A DNA stretch of 64,000 bases, from NCBI RefSeq assembly GCF_014332695.1, contig NZ_MBUA01000027.1, positions 1 to 64,000 of the forward strand, in the 5' to 3' direction. Both the position numbers and the translations under genes were made by a program. Numbering within the stretch: the stretch's first letter is position 1; each line of letters starts with the position of its first letter. This DNA is from Flavihumibacter stibioxidans (lineage in GTDB: Bacteria > Bacteroidota > Bacteroidia > Chitinophagales > Chitinophagaceae). Below the pieces are notes generated by a model. The model was not told the DNA's origin. It saw nothing but the letters and a program-made list of their open reading frames with translations, and did no database searches. Shown here one piece after another: positions 53,361 to 61,809 of this stretch.

Positions 53361-54071
53361 ATGAAGCGAATCATTCTCCTTTTTCTGGTACCGGCTTTTT
53401 TACTTTCCGGTTGTGACACCACCCAGGCGATTTTAGGCGGCCTCCCCGGATCCACTGATCCGAATACCCAGCAGATTGCAGCGGGATTAAAAGAAGCGCT
53501 CACCATTGGTACGCAGCACAGCACGGGCCGCTTGTCTGCTGTCAATGGATTTTTCTCCAATGCTGCGATCAAGATCCTGATGCCGCCGGAAGCGCAGAAA
53601 GTTGAATCAACCCTGAGGAATCTTGGTCTGGGCAATCTGGTGGACAAAGCCATTAAATCCATGAACCAGGGTGCAGAGGAAGCATCCAAATCAGCCATGC
53701 CCATTTTTAAAAATGCCATCCTGCAAATGTCCATCACTGATGCTGTGGGTATTTTAAAAGGCGGAGATTTTGCGGCGACCAATTATTTCAGGGATAAGAC
53801 CACAACGGAACTGACCACAGCTTTCCGTCCGGTGATTGAGTCGGCCCTGAAAAAAGTGGATGCCACCCGTTACTGGAACGATGTATTTACTGCTTATAAT
53901 AAGTTCGCAAGAAATCCCGTGGATACTGATCTCTCTGCCTATGTAACGGAAAGGGCCATCAGCGGCATATTCCATGAAGTGGCACTGGAAGAACAGAAAA
54001 TCCGGAAAGACCCGGCTGCCAGGGTAACCGATTTGCTGAAAAAGGTTTTTGGCAATACCCAGGGACAATAA
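53361..54071 (+). CDS. DUF4197 lipoprotein
   Basis: A 236-residue protein from ATG 53361 (MKRIILLFLVPAFLLSGC), lipobox LLSGC with Cys18; a GTG two codons upstream is the alternative. DUF4197 signatures: AAGLKEALTIGTQHSTGRLSAVNGFFSNAAIKILMP, ILKGGDFAATNYFRDKTTTEL and VDTDLSAYVTERAISGIF. Function unknown. Confidence 0.9.
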   Translation: MKRIILLFLVPAFLLSGCDTTQAILGGLPGSTDPNTQQIAAGLKEALTIGTQHSTGRLSAVNGFFSNAAIKILMPPEAQKVESTLRNLGLGNLVDKAIKSMNQGAEEASKSAMPIFKNAILQMSITDAVGILKGGDFAATNYFRDKTTTELTTAFRPVIESALKKVDATRYWNDVFTAYNKFARNPVDTDLSAYVTERAISGIFHEVALEEQKIRKDPAARVTDLLKKVFGNTQGQ

Positions 54072-54092
54072 TTGTTCCGGGAAAGAATTTAT

Positions 54093-54158
54093 TTACTGCG
54101 CGATCCAGCCGCCATCAATGGAAAGGCTGGATCCGGTGGTCAATACAGCTAAAGGATT
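54093..54158 (-). pseudogene. 3' remnant of a short-chain dehydrogenase gene
   Basis: Minus-strand translation reads NPLAVLTTGSSLSIDGGWIAQ and then TAA (54095-54093). TGSSLSIDGGW is the typical C-terminus of classical SDR enzymes. A TGA lies just upstream in frame and no further SDR sequence is seen, so only the last ~21 codons remain. The rest of the 54072-54220 stretch shows nothing. Confidence 0.7.
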
Positions 54159-54220
54159 TCACATTCGGGTAACATTAAAAAGGTCAAATTGCAGGTGGGC
54201 ATCGTTTCAGCCATCAATTT

Positions 54221-54394
54221 ATGGAGTTACTCATATACACAATTGCGGGTCTGGCGATTATTCTACTGGTCGTCTGGACTTTCCGGGTCAATATGAAAGA
54301 ACGTTCAAAACTGACCGACAGGTTGAATAAGGACTTCCCGCATCATGAGAAACATAAGGAAGCCGAGGATCCGGATGATGTGAAGGGCGACTAG
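54221..54394 (+). CDS. Small single-TM protein (57 residues)
   Basis: ATG 54221 to TAG 54394. The first part is hydrophobic (MELLIYTIAGLAIILLVVWT), followed by a positively charged stretch (FRVNMKERSKLTDRL) and an acidic tail (HHEKHKEAEDPDDVKGD). Positive-inside charge and a clean start-stop support a real gene, but it is short and no family is recognised. It is between the SDR remnant and the malic enzyme gene. Confidence 0.6.
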   Translation: MELLIYTIAGLAIILLVVWTFRVNMKERSKLTDRLNKDFPHHEKHKEAEDPDDVKGD

Positions 54395-54475
54395 AATCAT
54401 CCCGTCATATGACCTGGGATCAGTTTGAATTTCTATTATTTAGAGTATTTTGGCAGCGTATAAATATTCTGAATA

Positions 54476-55666
54476 ATGGATTATTTTAAAGCCTCCCTTC
54501 AGCTGCACGAAGAATTGAAAGGGAAAATCGGGACCTATAACAAAATTGATATTAAATCGCTGGCAGATCTCTCCATGGCCTATTCCCCGGGCGTAGCGCA
54601 GCCCTGTCTTGCCATAGCAGAAAGTCCGGCAAATGTTTACAAATACACCGGTAAGGGAAACCTGGTGGCGGTGATCAGCGATGGGTCCGCCGTACTGGGT
54701 TTGGGGAATATTGGCGCATTGGCAGCTATTCCGGTTATGGAAGGCAAGGCGATGCTGTTCAAGAAATTTGCGGGACTGGATTCTGTTCCCATTTGCCTTG
54801 ATACGCAGGATACGGAAGAGATCATCAAAACGATCCGTCATATTGCACCTGTTTTTGGTGCCATCAACCTGGAAGATATTGCCGCTCCCCGTTGTTTTGA
54901 AATAGAGGAAGCCCTGCAGGACCTTGGGATTCCTGTATTCCACGATGACCAGCATGGTACGGCCGTGGTGGTGCTGGCTGGGTTACTGAATGCGGCAAAA
55001 GTTGTGGGCAAGAAGATGGAGGACCTCAGGGTGGTCATCAATGGCGCCGGCGCTGCAGGTACAGCCATTGCCAAATTGCTAAAATGCATCGGGGCCGGGA
55101 AAGACGACATCTGCTATAGTGTGAAGGATGTAATCATGTGCGACAGCACCGAAGTGATACACCGCGAACGAACCAACCTGAACGAATCCAAACATGAATT
55201 GCTGGAGTTTACCAACTTGGAAAACCGCCATGGCAAACTGCACGATGTGCTTGAAGGAGCCGATGTGTTCATAGGCGTTAGTAAGGCCGGTTTGTTGCAT
55301 GCGGATGATATCCGGATGATGGCAAAGGATCCCATCATCTTTGCGCTGGCGAATCCCACCCCGGAAATATTCCCGGAAGAGGCATTTGAAGGCGGGGCTG
55401 CAGTAGTAGCTACCGGCAGGAGTGATTATCCCAACCAGGTGAATAATGTGCTTTGTTTCCCGGGCATCTTCAAAGGAGCACTGGAAGCAGGCGCCACCAG
55501 TATCAGCTTTGCAATGCAACTGGCGGCAGCGCATGCCATTGCTGATTGTGTGGAAGTACCCGGCCGGGACCTGATCATTCCGTCCCCGCTGGACCTGAAT
55601 GTGGCGAAGAATGTTGCGGCTGCAGTGAAGTTAACTGCTTTAAAATCAATGCCAGAGGCTGTCTGA
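54476..55666 (+). CDS. Malic enzyme (NAD(P)-dependent, short form)
   Basis: Decarboxylates malate to pyruvate. 396 residues from ATG 54476. Tyr-containing PGV/[11 protein letters not shown] segment, then [38 protein letters not shown] and [12 protein letters not shown] (metal ligands), and the Rossmann [13 protein letters not shown]. It lacks the C-terminal phosphotransacetylase-like domain of long MaeB proteins. NAD versus NADP preference is not decided. Confidence 0.93.
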   Translation: MDYFKASLQLHEELKGKIGTYNKIDIKSLADLSMAYSPGVAQPCLAIAESPANVYKYTGKGNLVAVISDGSAVLGLGNIGALAAIPVMEGKAMLFKKFAGLDSVPICLDTQDTEEIIKTIRHIAPVFGAINLEDIAAPRCFEIEEALQDLGIPVFHDDQHGTAVVVLAGLLNAAKVVGKKMEDLRVVINGAGAAGTAIAKLLKCIGAGKDDICYSVKDVIMCDSTEVIHRERTNLNESKHELLEFTNLENRHGKLHDVLEGADVFIGVSKAGLLHADDIRMMAKDPIIFALANPTPEIFPEEAFEGGAAVVATGRSDYPNQVNNVLCFPGIFKGALEAGATSISFAMQLAAAHAIADCVEVPGRDLIIPSPLDLNVAKNVAAAVKLTALKSMPEAV

Positions 55667-55744
55667 TAAGATTTACACCAGGATTGCAGGGTGACAGTTG
55701 TTACATTAGGATGTGATAGCCGTCACCTTTTTTCTTGAAAGTCC

Positions 55745-55763
55745 TTGATAGTTTTGCTATCAA
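55745..55763. promoter_or_regulatory. Inverted repeat upstream of the efflux operon
   Basis: TTGATAG-TTTTG-CTATCAA, perfect 7-bp arms, ending 9 bp before the tolC-like ATG. A second, looser pair (GGTGAC / GTCACC near 55691 and 55724) lies upstream. Candidate operator; no regulator gene is adjacent. Confidence 0.55.
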
Positions 55764-55772
55764 ATTGAGATA

Positions 55773-57101
55773 ATGATGGCAAATACCAGGCTTAGATCAG
55801 GATTTTTATTTTTCCTGCTGCCACTGCTCAGTACCGCTGCCATTGCACAGGATTCTACGAAAATACTCTCCCTGGATGAAGCGGTCAATGCAGCACTTGC
55901 AAACAATTCACAGATAAGGATTGCGCGGGCCGATGAAAAGATTGCGCAGGCAAAATTCAAACAGACAGATGCTGTGTTTATGCCGCAGGTTTCTTTTTCC
56001 TATGCGGCCATGACCACCAATAACCCGCTGAATGCGTTTGGCTTTAAACTCCAGCAGCAGGTCATCAAACAAAGTGATTTTAATCCCGATCTGCTCAATA
56101 AGCCTGGTAATACCGGCGACTTCGTAACAAAGCTGGATGTATTACAGCCAATCGTTAATCCCGATCACTGGTTCATGCGAAAAGGCGCGCAGAAGCAGAT
56201 TGAACTATACCAGTTGCAAACCCAGCGCGGGGAAGATTTCATTCGATTTGAAACAGAGAAGGCTTACCTGCAGTTAAATCTTGTGTACGAATCCGTGAAG
56301 GTGCTGGAAGAAGCACTTGCCACCACCAAAGCCCTGTATACGTTTACTAATAACCGTTATGAGCAGGGGCTTCTCCAGAAATCAGACCTGCTGAATGTGC
56401 AGGTGCAGGTTACTGCCATGGAAGCACATCTCGCCACTGCGAAGAACAATATCCGCAATGCTTCAGATTACATTGGATTTCTGATGGGGATGCAGACCGG
56501 GATCATTTATGAAACCACTGAATCAAGGAAGGCGGAGGGTTCTGCAATGACGGATTCACTTCCGCTGAACCGGGCCGATTTCAAAGCCATGAAGGCTGCC
56601 ATCGAAGCCACCGACCTGATGATACAGTCAAACAAAAAAAGTTACCTGCCGAGGCTGAATGCATTCGGAACCTACCAGCTCAATGACAAATCAATGCTGG
56701 GTTTCGGCTCTAATGCCTACCTGGCCGGATTACAATTATCCTGGGATATATTTAAAGGGATGAGGACCAAAAACACCATCGCTACCCAGGTGGCAGAAAA
56801 AAACAAACTGGCGCATCAGTTGGATGACCAGGTGGCCCAGGGACAACTGGCCCTGAACAAAGCCCGGCGGGACCTGGCAGATGCTGAGTTTACCATAAGG
56901 CAGCGGGAAGCGGCAGTAGCGCAGGCGGAGGAGGCATTCAGGATACTGAATAACCGGTACCAGCAGGGCCTGGTAAATACCACCGATGTATTGATGGCGC
57001 AAACGCAATTGTCACAGCAGAAACTGCAGTTGGCCCAGGCCAGTTACAACCGGCAGGTGACCATTTCCCACATAGCATTACTAACCACTACTTCCAGATA
57101 A
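55773..57101 (+). CDS. TolC-family outer membrane efflux protein
   Basis: A 442-residue protein with a signal peptide (cleavage near residue 25, ...STAAIAQ). Two long helical hairpin halves typical of TolC are seen: LSLDEAVNAALANNSQIRIARADEKIAQAKF at the start and LQLAQASYNRQVTISHIALL at the end. First gene of a three-part tripartite efflux operon (adaptor after 15 bp). Codon pattern and spacing point to one transcript. Confidence 0.92.
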   Translation: MMANTRLRSGFLFFLLPLLSTAAIAQDSTKILSLDEAVNAALANNSQIRIARADEKIAQAKFKQTDAVFMPQVSFSYAAMTTNNPLNAFGFKLQQQVIKQSDFNPDLLNKPGNTGDFVTKLDVLQPIVNPDHWFMRKGAQKQIELYQLQTQRGEDFIRFETEKAYLQLNLVYESVKVLEEALATTKALYTFTNNRYEQGLLQKSDLLNVQVQVTAMEAHLATAKNNIRNASDYIGFLMGMQTGIIYETTESRKAEGSAMTDSLPLNRADFKAMKAAIEATDLMIQSNKKSYLPRLNAFGTYQLNDKSMLGFGSNAYLAGLQLSWDIFKGMRTKNTIATQVAEKNKLAHQLDDQVAQGQLALNKARRDLADAEFTIRQREAAVAQAEEAFRILNNRYQQGLVNTTDVLMAQTQLSQQKLQLAQASYNRQVTISHIALLTTTSR

Positions 57102-57116
57102 TATCAAACAGCAATT

Positions 57117-58214
57117 ATGATACAGCGTTTAACAGCAGCAGGATTGGTGATCGCCATGGCATCAGTTTTCACAGCCTGCTCTTCAGATGAGCATAAAACA
57201 GCCGACACGACCATGGTACAGCCCGTGAGTGTGACCGTTAGTTCACCTTCAGTTGACACCAAACAGGACATTTCTGTGAGTGGAAAAGTGGAGTCGGTAC
57301 ATACAGCTTATATCAGCACCCGTCTTATGGGTATTATTACCAGACTCGATGTGAAGCCGGGTGACCGCGTGCGAAAGGGACAGGTACTGGCTACCATCAG
57401 CAGCCAGGATATCCAGGCAAAAAGAGCCCAGGCTGAAGCCATGATTGCCGAGGCTGAAGCCAACCTGCAGAATGCCACCAGGGACCTGGATCGGTTTACA
57501 GTACTGTATAAACAACAGAGCGCTTCTGCCAAGGAACTCGACAATGTTACGCTTCAGTATAATTCTGCCAGGGCAAGAGTACAGGCAGCGCAACAGATGA
57601 AAAATGAGGTGAATGCCATGATGGGATATGCAACCCTGACCGCCCCATTTTCAGGAACTGTGACCCAGAAGAATGCCGAGGCAGGAACTATGGCAAACCC
57701 CGGGATGCCGATCCTGGCCATTGAACAGGGTGGAGTGATGCAGGTAAGTGCTGCTGTCCCCGAATCGGAGATCAACCGGGTGGTAAAAGGTAATCCGGCA
57801 GAAATTGAAATTAAGTCCACTGGTAAAAAAATCAGCGGGAAAGTCGTTGAGATCAATCCTTCCTCACAATTCACCGGCGGGCAATATATGGTTAAGGTAA
57901 GTATCCCGAATGCGGACCAGGCAGGTGTATATTCAGGTATGTATGTGAATGTGCTGTTGCCATTGAAAGGGGCAGCTGCCGATACAGCGGAAACCGGCGC
58001 CATACTGGTGCCATCATCCAGCCTGGTGGTAAAAGACCAGCTTTATGGATTATATACCATCAGTAACAATAATACAGCGCTGCTTCGAATGGTTCGCATA
58101 GGCAAGACCGTTGGTGACAGGGTTGAGATTGTTTCGGGGCTGGGCCGTAATGAAAAATACGTTATCAGCGCGGAAGGGAAATTGTATAATGGCGTACCGG
58201 TGAAAGTGAAATAA
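57117..58214 (+). CDS. Efflux RND periplasmic adaptor (MFP) lipoprotein
   Basis: A 365-residue adaptor. Lipobox FTAC (Cys about 21) after MIQRLTAAGLVIAMASV. A biotinyl-lipoyl-like half (RLMGIITRLDVKPGDRVRKGQVLATI), a helical hairpin (residues about 100-160), a second lipoyl half (YATLTAPFSGTVTQKNAEAGTMANPGMPIL), a beta barrel and a membrane-proximal domain (LRMVRIGKTVGDRVEIVSGLGRNEKYV) are in the usual order. Connects the TolC-like and RND proteins of this operon. Confidence 0.93.
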   Translation: MIQRLTAAGLVIAMASVFTACSSDEHKTADTTMVQPVSVTVSSPSVDTKQDISVSGKVESVHTAYISTRLMGIITRLDVKPGDRVRKGQVLATISSQDIQAKRAQAEAMIAEAEANLQNATRDLDRFTVLYKQQSASAKELDNVTLQYNSARARVQAAQQMKNEVNAMMGYATLTAPFSGTVTQKNAEAGTMANPGMPILAIEQGGVMQVSAAVPESEINRVVKGNPAEIEIKSTGKKISGKVVEINPSSQFTGGQYMVKVSIPNADQAGVYSGMYVNVLLPLKGAAADTAETGAILVPSSSLVVKDQLYGLYTISNNNTALLRMVRIGKTVGDRVEIVSGLGRNEKYVISAEGKLYNGVPVKVK

Positions 58215-58253
58215 TAACGAACAGGAACTCATCAGAACAATCAAAATGACAAT

Positions 58254-61200
58254 ATGAAAGAAGGACTTTCAGGGAAAATAGCCAACGCATTCATCACGTC
58301 CAAGCTGACCATCCTGCTGATGATTGCTTTCATGCTGATCGGGGCATACAGCACCATGCTGATGCCCAGGGAAGAGGAACCGCAGATTCAGGTTCCGCTG
58401 GCGGATATTTTTATAGCGTTTCCCGGTGCATCGCCAAAGGAAGTGGAGACAAAGATCTCTGCCCCGCTGGAGAAAATAATATCCAACGTAAAAGGAGTGG
58501 AGTATGTATATTCTACTTCGATGAATGGCCAGGCCATGCTCATCGTGCAGTTTTATGTGGGAGAGGATATTGAAAGGTCCCTGGTAAAACTCTACACTGA
58601 GATCATGAAGAATATGGACCATATGCCCCAGGGCGTTAGTCTGCCACTGATCAAAACCCGGGCCATTGATGACGTGCCGGTATTGGGTTTAACCCTCTGG
58701 AGTGATCAGTACAGCGACTTTGACCTGAAGCAGCTGGGTGAAGTGGTGACTGGTGAAATCAAGAAGATACCAGATGTGGCAACCGTAAATATTATTGGCG
58801 GAAGAAGCCGTGAAGTGAAAGTTATCCTGGATAAGGACAAGATGGCCGGCAACCGGGTTGATTTCCTCAGCGTGAGCAAACAGATGCAGGGAAGCAACCT
58901 TCAGCTGCAGGCGGGGAATATGCTGAAAGAAGACACGGCCTTTGCCATACAGACCGGAAATTTTCTTTCCACAGCAGAAGAAGTGGGTAACCTGGTGGTG
59001 GGCATAAACCAGCAGCAGCCTGTGTATCTTCGCCAGATTGCAACCGTTGAAGATGGGCCGCAAACCTCCAGCCAGTATGTGTATTTTGGTTATGGTAAGG
59101 CAGATACCCTGCAGAACAAATTCAACAGTGAGTATGCTGCCATAACCTTGTCTGTGGCCAAGAAAAAAGGCGCTGACGCGATGAAACTCAGCGAGCAGAT
59201 CCTTGAAAAAACACGTCACCTGCAGAAGGATGTGATACCAGCAGGAGTGGAGGTTTCCACCACGCGGAACTTCGGTGAAACCGCTTCTGAAAAGGTAAGT
59301 GAATTGTTGTTGCACCTGTTTGTATCCATAGTAGTGGTAACACTCTTCGTAATGCTTGCGATGGGCTGGAGAGGCGGACTGGTGGTGTTCCTGTCGGTTC
59401 CCGTAACCTTTGCCCTCACATTATTCGCTTATTACGCGCTCGATTATACGCTGAACAGGATTACCCTGTTTGCCCTGGTGTTCATTACCGGTATTGTGGT
59501 GGACGACTCCATAATCATTGCCGAGAACATGCACCGTCACTTTAAGATGAAGCGATTGCCATTCCACCAGGCAGCAATCTATGCCATTAATGAGGTAGGT
59601 AACCCGACCATCCTTGCCACTTTTACCGTTATCGCAGCGGTATTGCCCATGGCTTTCGTGTCCGGAATGATGGGGCCATACATGAGTCCAATGCCCATCG
59701 GGGCATCAATTGCCATGCTGTTGTCATTGATTGTAGCACTGACGCTGACACCCTACCTGGGTTATATTTTCCTGAAGGAAAAAGAGAAGCATGGTGATGA
59801 ACACAAACATAAATCACTGGAAACGACCGGAATTTATCGCATCTATCGCAAGGCTATTGAGCCCATGCTGGAAACAAAATGGAAACGCTGGACATTTATC
59901 GGCGGAATTGTGGTGATATTGCTGGCATCACTTATGATGTTCTATACAAAAGGTGTTGCAGTAAAGATGTTACCCTTTGACAATAAGAATGAATTCCAGG
60001 TGATCGTTGATATGCCCGAAGGAACCACCCTTGAGAAAACTGCAGCCGTCACCAAAGACATTGCGGCCTATGTTTCGCAACAGCCGCTGGTGAAAAATTA
60101 CCAGAATTATATCGGTACAGCGGGCCCGATCAGTTTCAACGGGCTGGTGCGTCATTATGATCTCCGGCGTGGGGACAATATTGCCGACATCCAGGTGAAC
60201 CTGGTGGATAAAAAAGACCGCAAGAAACAGAGTCATGACATCGTAAAGGAAATGCGCCCGGGAATACAGGTCATTGCTAAAAAATATAATGCCAATGTAA
60301 AGCTGGTGGAAGTGCCGCCCGGTCCTCCGGTGCTGTCCACTATGGTGGCAGAGATCTATGGGCCCGATTACGAAGAACAAATGAAAGTGGCCGGCCAGGT
60401 AAGGCAGTTGTTTGATTCAACAGCAGACCTGGTAGATATTGACTGGATGGTGGAAGCCGACCAGCCGCAGTACCAGTTTGAAGTGGACAAGGAGAAGGCC
60501 ATGCGCAACGGCATTGCTCCGGCGCAGGTTTCAGCCACCATAGCAGCCGCCATGTCGGGGCAGCCGGCGGGTAACCTGCACCTTCCTTCGACCTATAACC
60601 CCGTTAATATTGTACTTCAGTTAAAGGACAGGGATAAAGGCAGCCTGGAAGAAATCAAAAACCTGAAAGTAATCGGCGCGCAGGGCAATGCTGTAATGGT
60701 GGGCGACCTGGTAAACATCACCAGGGGTGTGAAGGAGAAAAGCATTTACCGCAAGAACCAGAAACGGGTGGTATATGTGCTGGCAGATATGGCAGGAAAA
60801 CTGGAGAGTCCCTTCTACGCAATGAACAATATTTCTGAAAGGGTGCAGCAAATCAAACTTCCTGCCGGTTATACCATTAAGGAAGAATACAGCAGGCAGC
60901 CGGAGCTGGAAGACAATTTCAGTTTAAAATGGGATGGTGAATGGCAGATCACCTATGAGGTATTCCGTGACCTGGGAGCTGCGTTCCTGATAGTGATCAT
61001 ACTCATTTACATGCTGATTGTCGGCTGGTTCCAGAACTTTACCGTACCTGTTGTGATGCTGGCGGCCATACCGCTTTCATTGGTGGGCATTGTGCTGGGG
61101 CACTGGATCATGGGAGCCTATTTCAGTGCCACGTCCATGATCGGATTCATTGCACTTGCGGGTGTAATGGTAAGGAACTCGGTCTTGCTGATCGACTTTA

Positions 61201-61445
61201 TCAATATCAGGCTGAATGATGGCATACCTCTGAAGCAATCCATCATTGAGGCAGGTGCCGTACGAACCACACCGATCCTGCTGACAGCCGGTGCTGTGGT
61301 GCTTGGTGCCGTGGTGATCCTCTTTGATCCGATCTTCCAGGGGTTGGCGATCTCCTTAATGGGGGGAACCATTACCTCAACCTTCCTTACACTGCTGGTA
61401 GTGCCCTTACTCTACTGGCGTTTGATGCGTAACAAGTATAAATAA
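58254..61445 (+). CDS. RND efflux transporter, inner membrane pump
   Basis: A 1063-residue pump of the AcrB/RND superfamily with 12 TM segments and two large periplasmic loops. The proton-relay Asp pair lies in GIVVDDSIIIAENMHRHF (TM4). It begins MKEGLSGKIANAFITSKLT, and MPREEEPQIQVPLADIF is the typical first loop of the subgroup. Drug versus metal substrate is not clear: the usual HME signature Asp/Glu in TM4 is replaced by DD, nearer to the drug-type. It lies 39 bp after the adaptor; a small protein gene follows after 6 bp. Confidence 0.93.
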   Translation: MKEGLSGKIANAFITSKLTILLMIAFMLIGAYSTMLMPREEEPQIQVPLADIFIAFPGASPKEVETKISAPLEKIISNVKGVEYVYSTSMNGQAMLIVQFYVGEDIERSLVKLYTEIMKNMDHMPQGVSLPLIKTRAIDDVPVLGLTLWSDQYSDFDLKQLGEVVTGEIKKIPDVATVNIIGGRSREVKVILDKDKMAGNRVDFLSVSKQMQGSNLQLQAGNMLKEDTAFAIQTGNFLSTAEEVGNLVVGINQQQPVYLRQIATVEDGPQTSSQYVYFGYGKADTLQNKFNSEYAAITLSVAKKKGADAMKLSEQILEKTRHLQKDVIPAGVEVSTTRNFGETASEKVSELLLHLFVSIVVVTLFVMLAMGWRGGLVVFLSVPVTFALTLFAYYALDYTLNRITLFALVFITGIVVDDSIIIAENMHRHFKMKRLPFHQAAIYAINEVGNPTILATFTVIAAVLPMAFVSGMMGPYMSPMPIGASIAMLLSLIVALTLTPYLGYIFLKEKEKHGDEHKHKSLETTGIYRIYRKAIEPMLETKWKRWTFIGGIVVILLASLMMFYTKGVAVKMLPFDNKNEFQVIVDMPEGTTLEKTAAVTKDIAAYVSQQPLVKNYQNYIGTAGPISFNGLVRHYDLRRGDNIADIQVNLVDKKDRKKQSHDIVKEMRPGIQVIAKKYNANVKLVEVPPGPPVLSTMVAEIYGPDYEEQMKVAGQVRQLFDSTADLVDIDWMVEADQPQYQFEVDKEKAMRNGIAPAQVSATIAAAMSGQPAGNLHLPSTYNPVNIVLQLKDRDKGSLEEIKNLKVIGAQGNAVMVGDLVNITRGVKEKSIYRKNQKRVVYVLADMAGKLESPFYAMNNISERVQQIKLPAGYTIKEEYSRQPELEDNFSLKWDGEWQITYEVFRDLGAAFLIVIILIYMLIVGWFQNFTVPVVMLAAIPLSLVGIVLGHWIMGAYFSATSMIGFIALAGVMVRNSVLLIDFINIRLNDGIPLKQSIIEAGAVRTTPILLTAGAVVLGAVVILFDPIFQGLAISLMGGTITSTFLTLLVVPLLYWRLMRNKYK

Positions 61446-61451
61446 TTTGCC

Positions 61452-61760
61452 ATGAAACTTTTAATTGTCACCTGCCTGAAAGAAAACCAGAAGGATGTAT
61501 CCAAACTCTTCCATGAAGCAGGCATCAAGGTTTTCAGCGTAACTGAAACCGTAGGTTTCAAGGACGACCAGGAACCTGACCTGGTGGAAAGCTGGTTCAG
61601 CAGCGGGGAAGAGAAGTATGACTCACTCTTTCTGTTCAGCTTTACCGGTGAGGAACAGGCGAAAAAGGTCATGGAGTCAGTGAATGAGTACAACCGGCAG
61701 ACCCAAACGCAATTCCCGTTGAGGGCTTTTGTTATGCCGGTGGAAGCATCAAGCAATTGA
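61452..61760 (+). CDS. Small PII-like ferredoxin-fold protein at the end of the efflux operon
   Basis: A 102-residue protein (MKLLIVTCLKENQKDVSKLFHEAGIKVFSVTETVGF) with a beta-alpha-beta pattern like PII-type or DUF3240 proteins, which also follow some RND efflux pumps in other bacteria. It starts 6 bp after the pump gene, so co-transcription is likely. Function is unknown; a regulatory role for the pump is inference. Confidence 0.75.
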   Translation: MKLLIVTCLKENQKDVSKLFHEAGIKVFSVTETVGFKDDQEPDLVESWFSSGEEKYDSLFLFSFTGEEQAKKVMESVNEYNRQTQTQFPLRAFVMPVEASSN

Positions 61761-61809
61761 TGGTTTGGGCAGTGCATAATTCATCGCTAAATTGCAGCAA
61801 ATAGATGCA

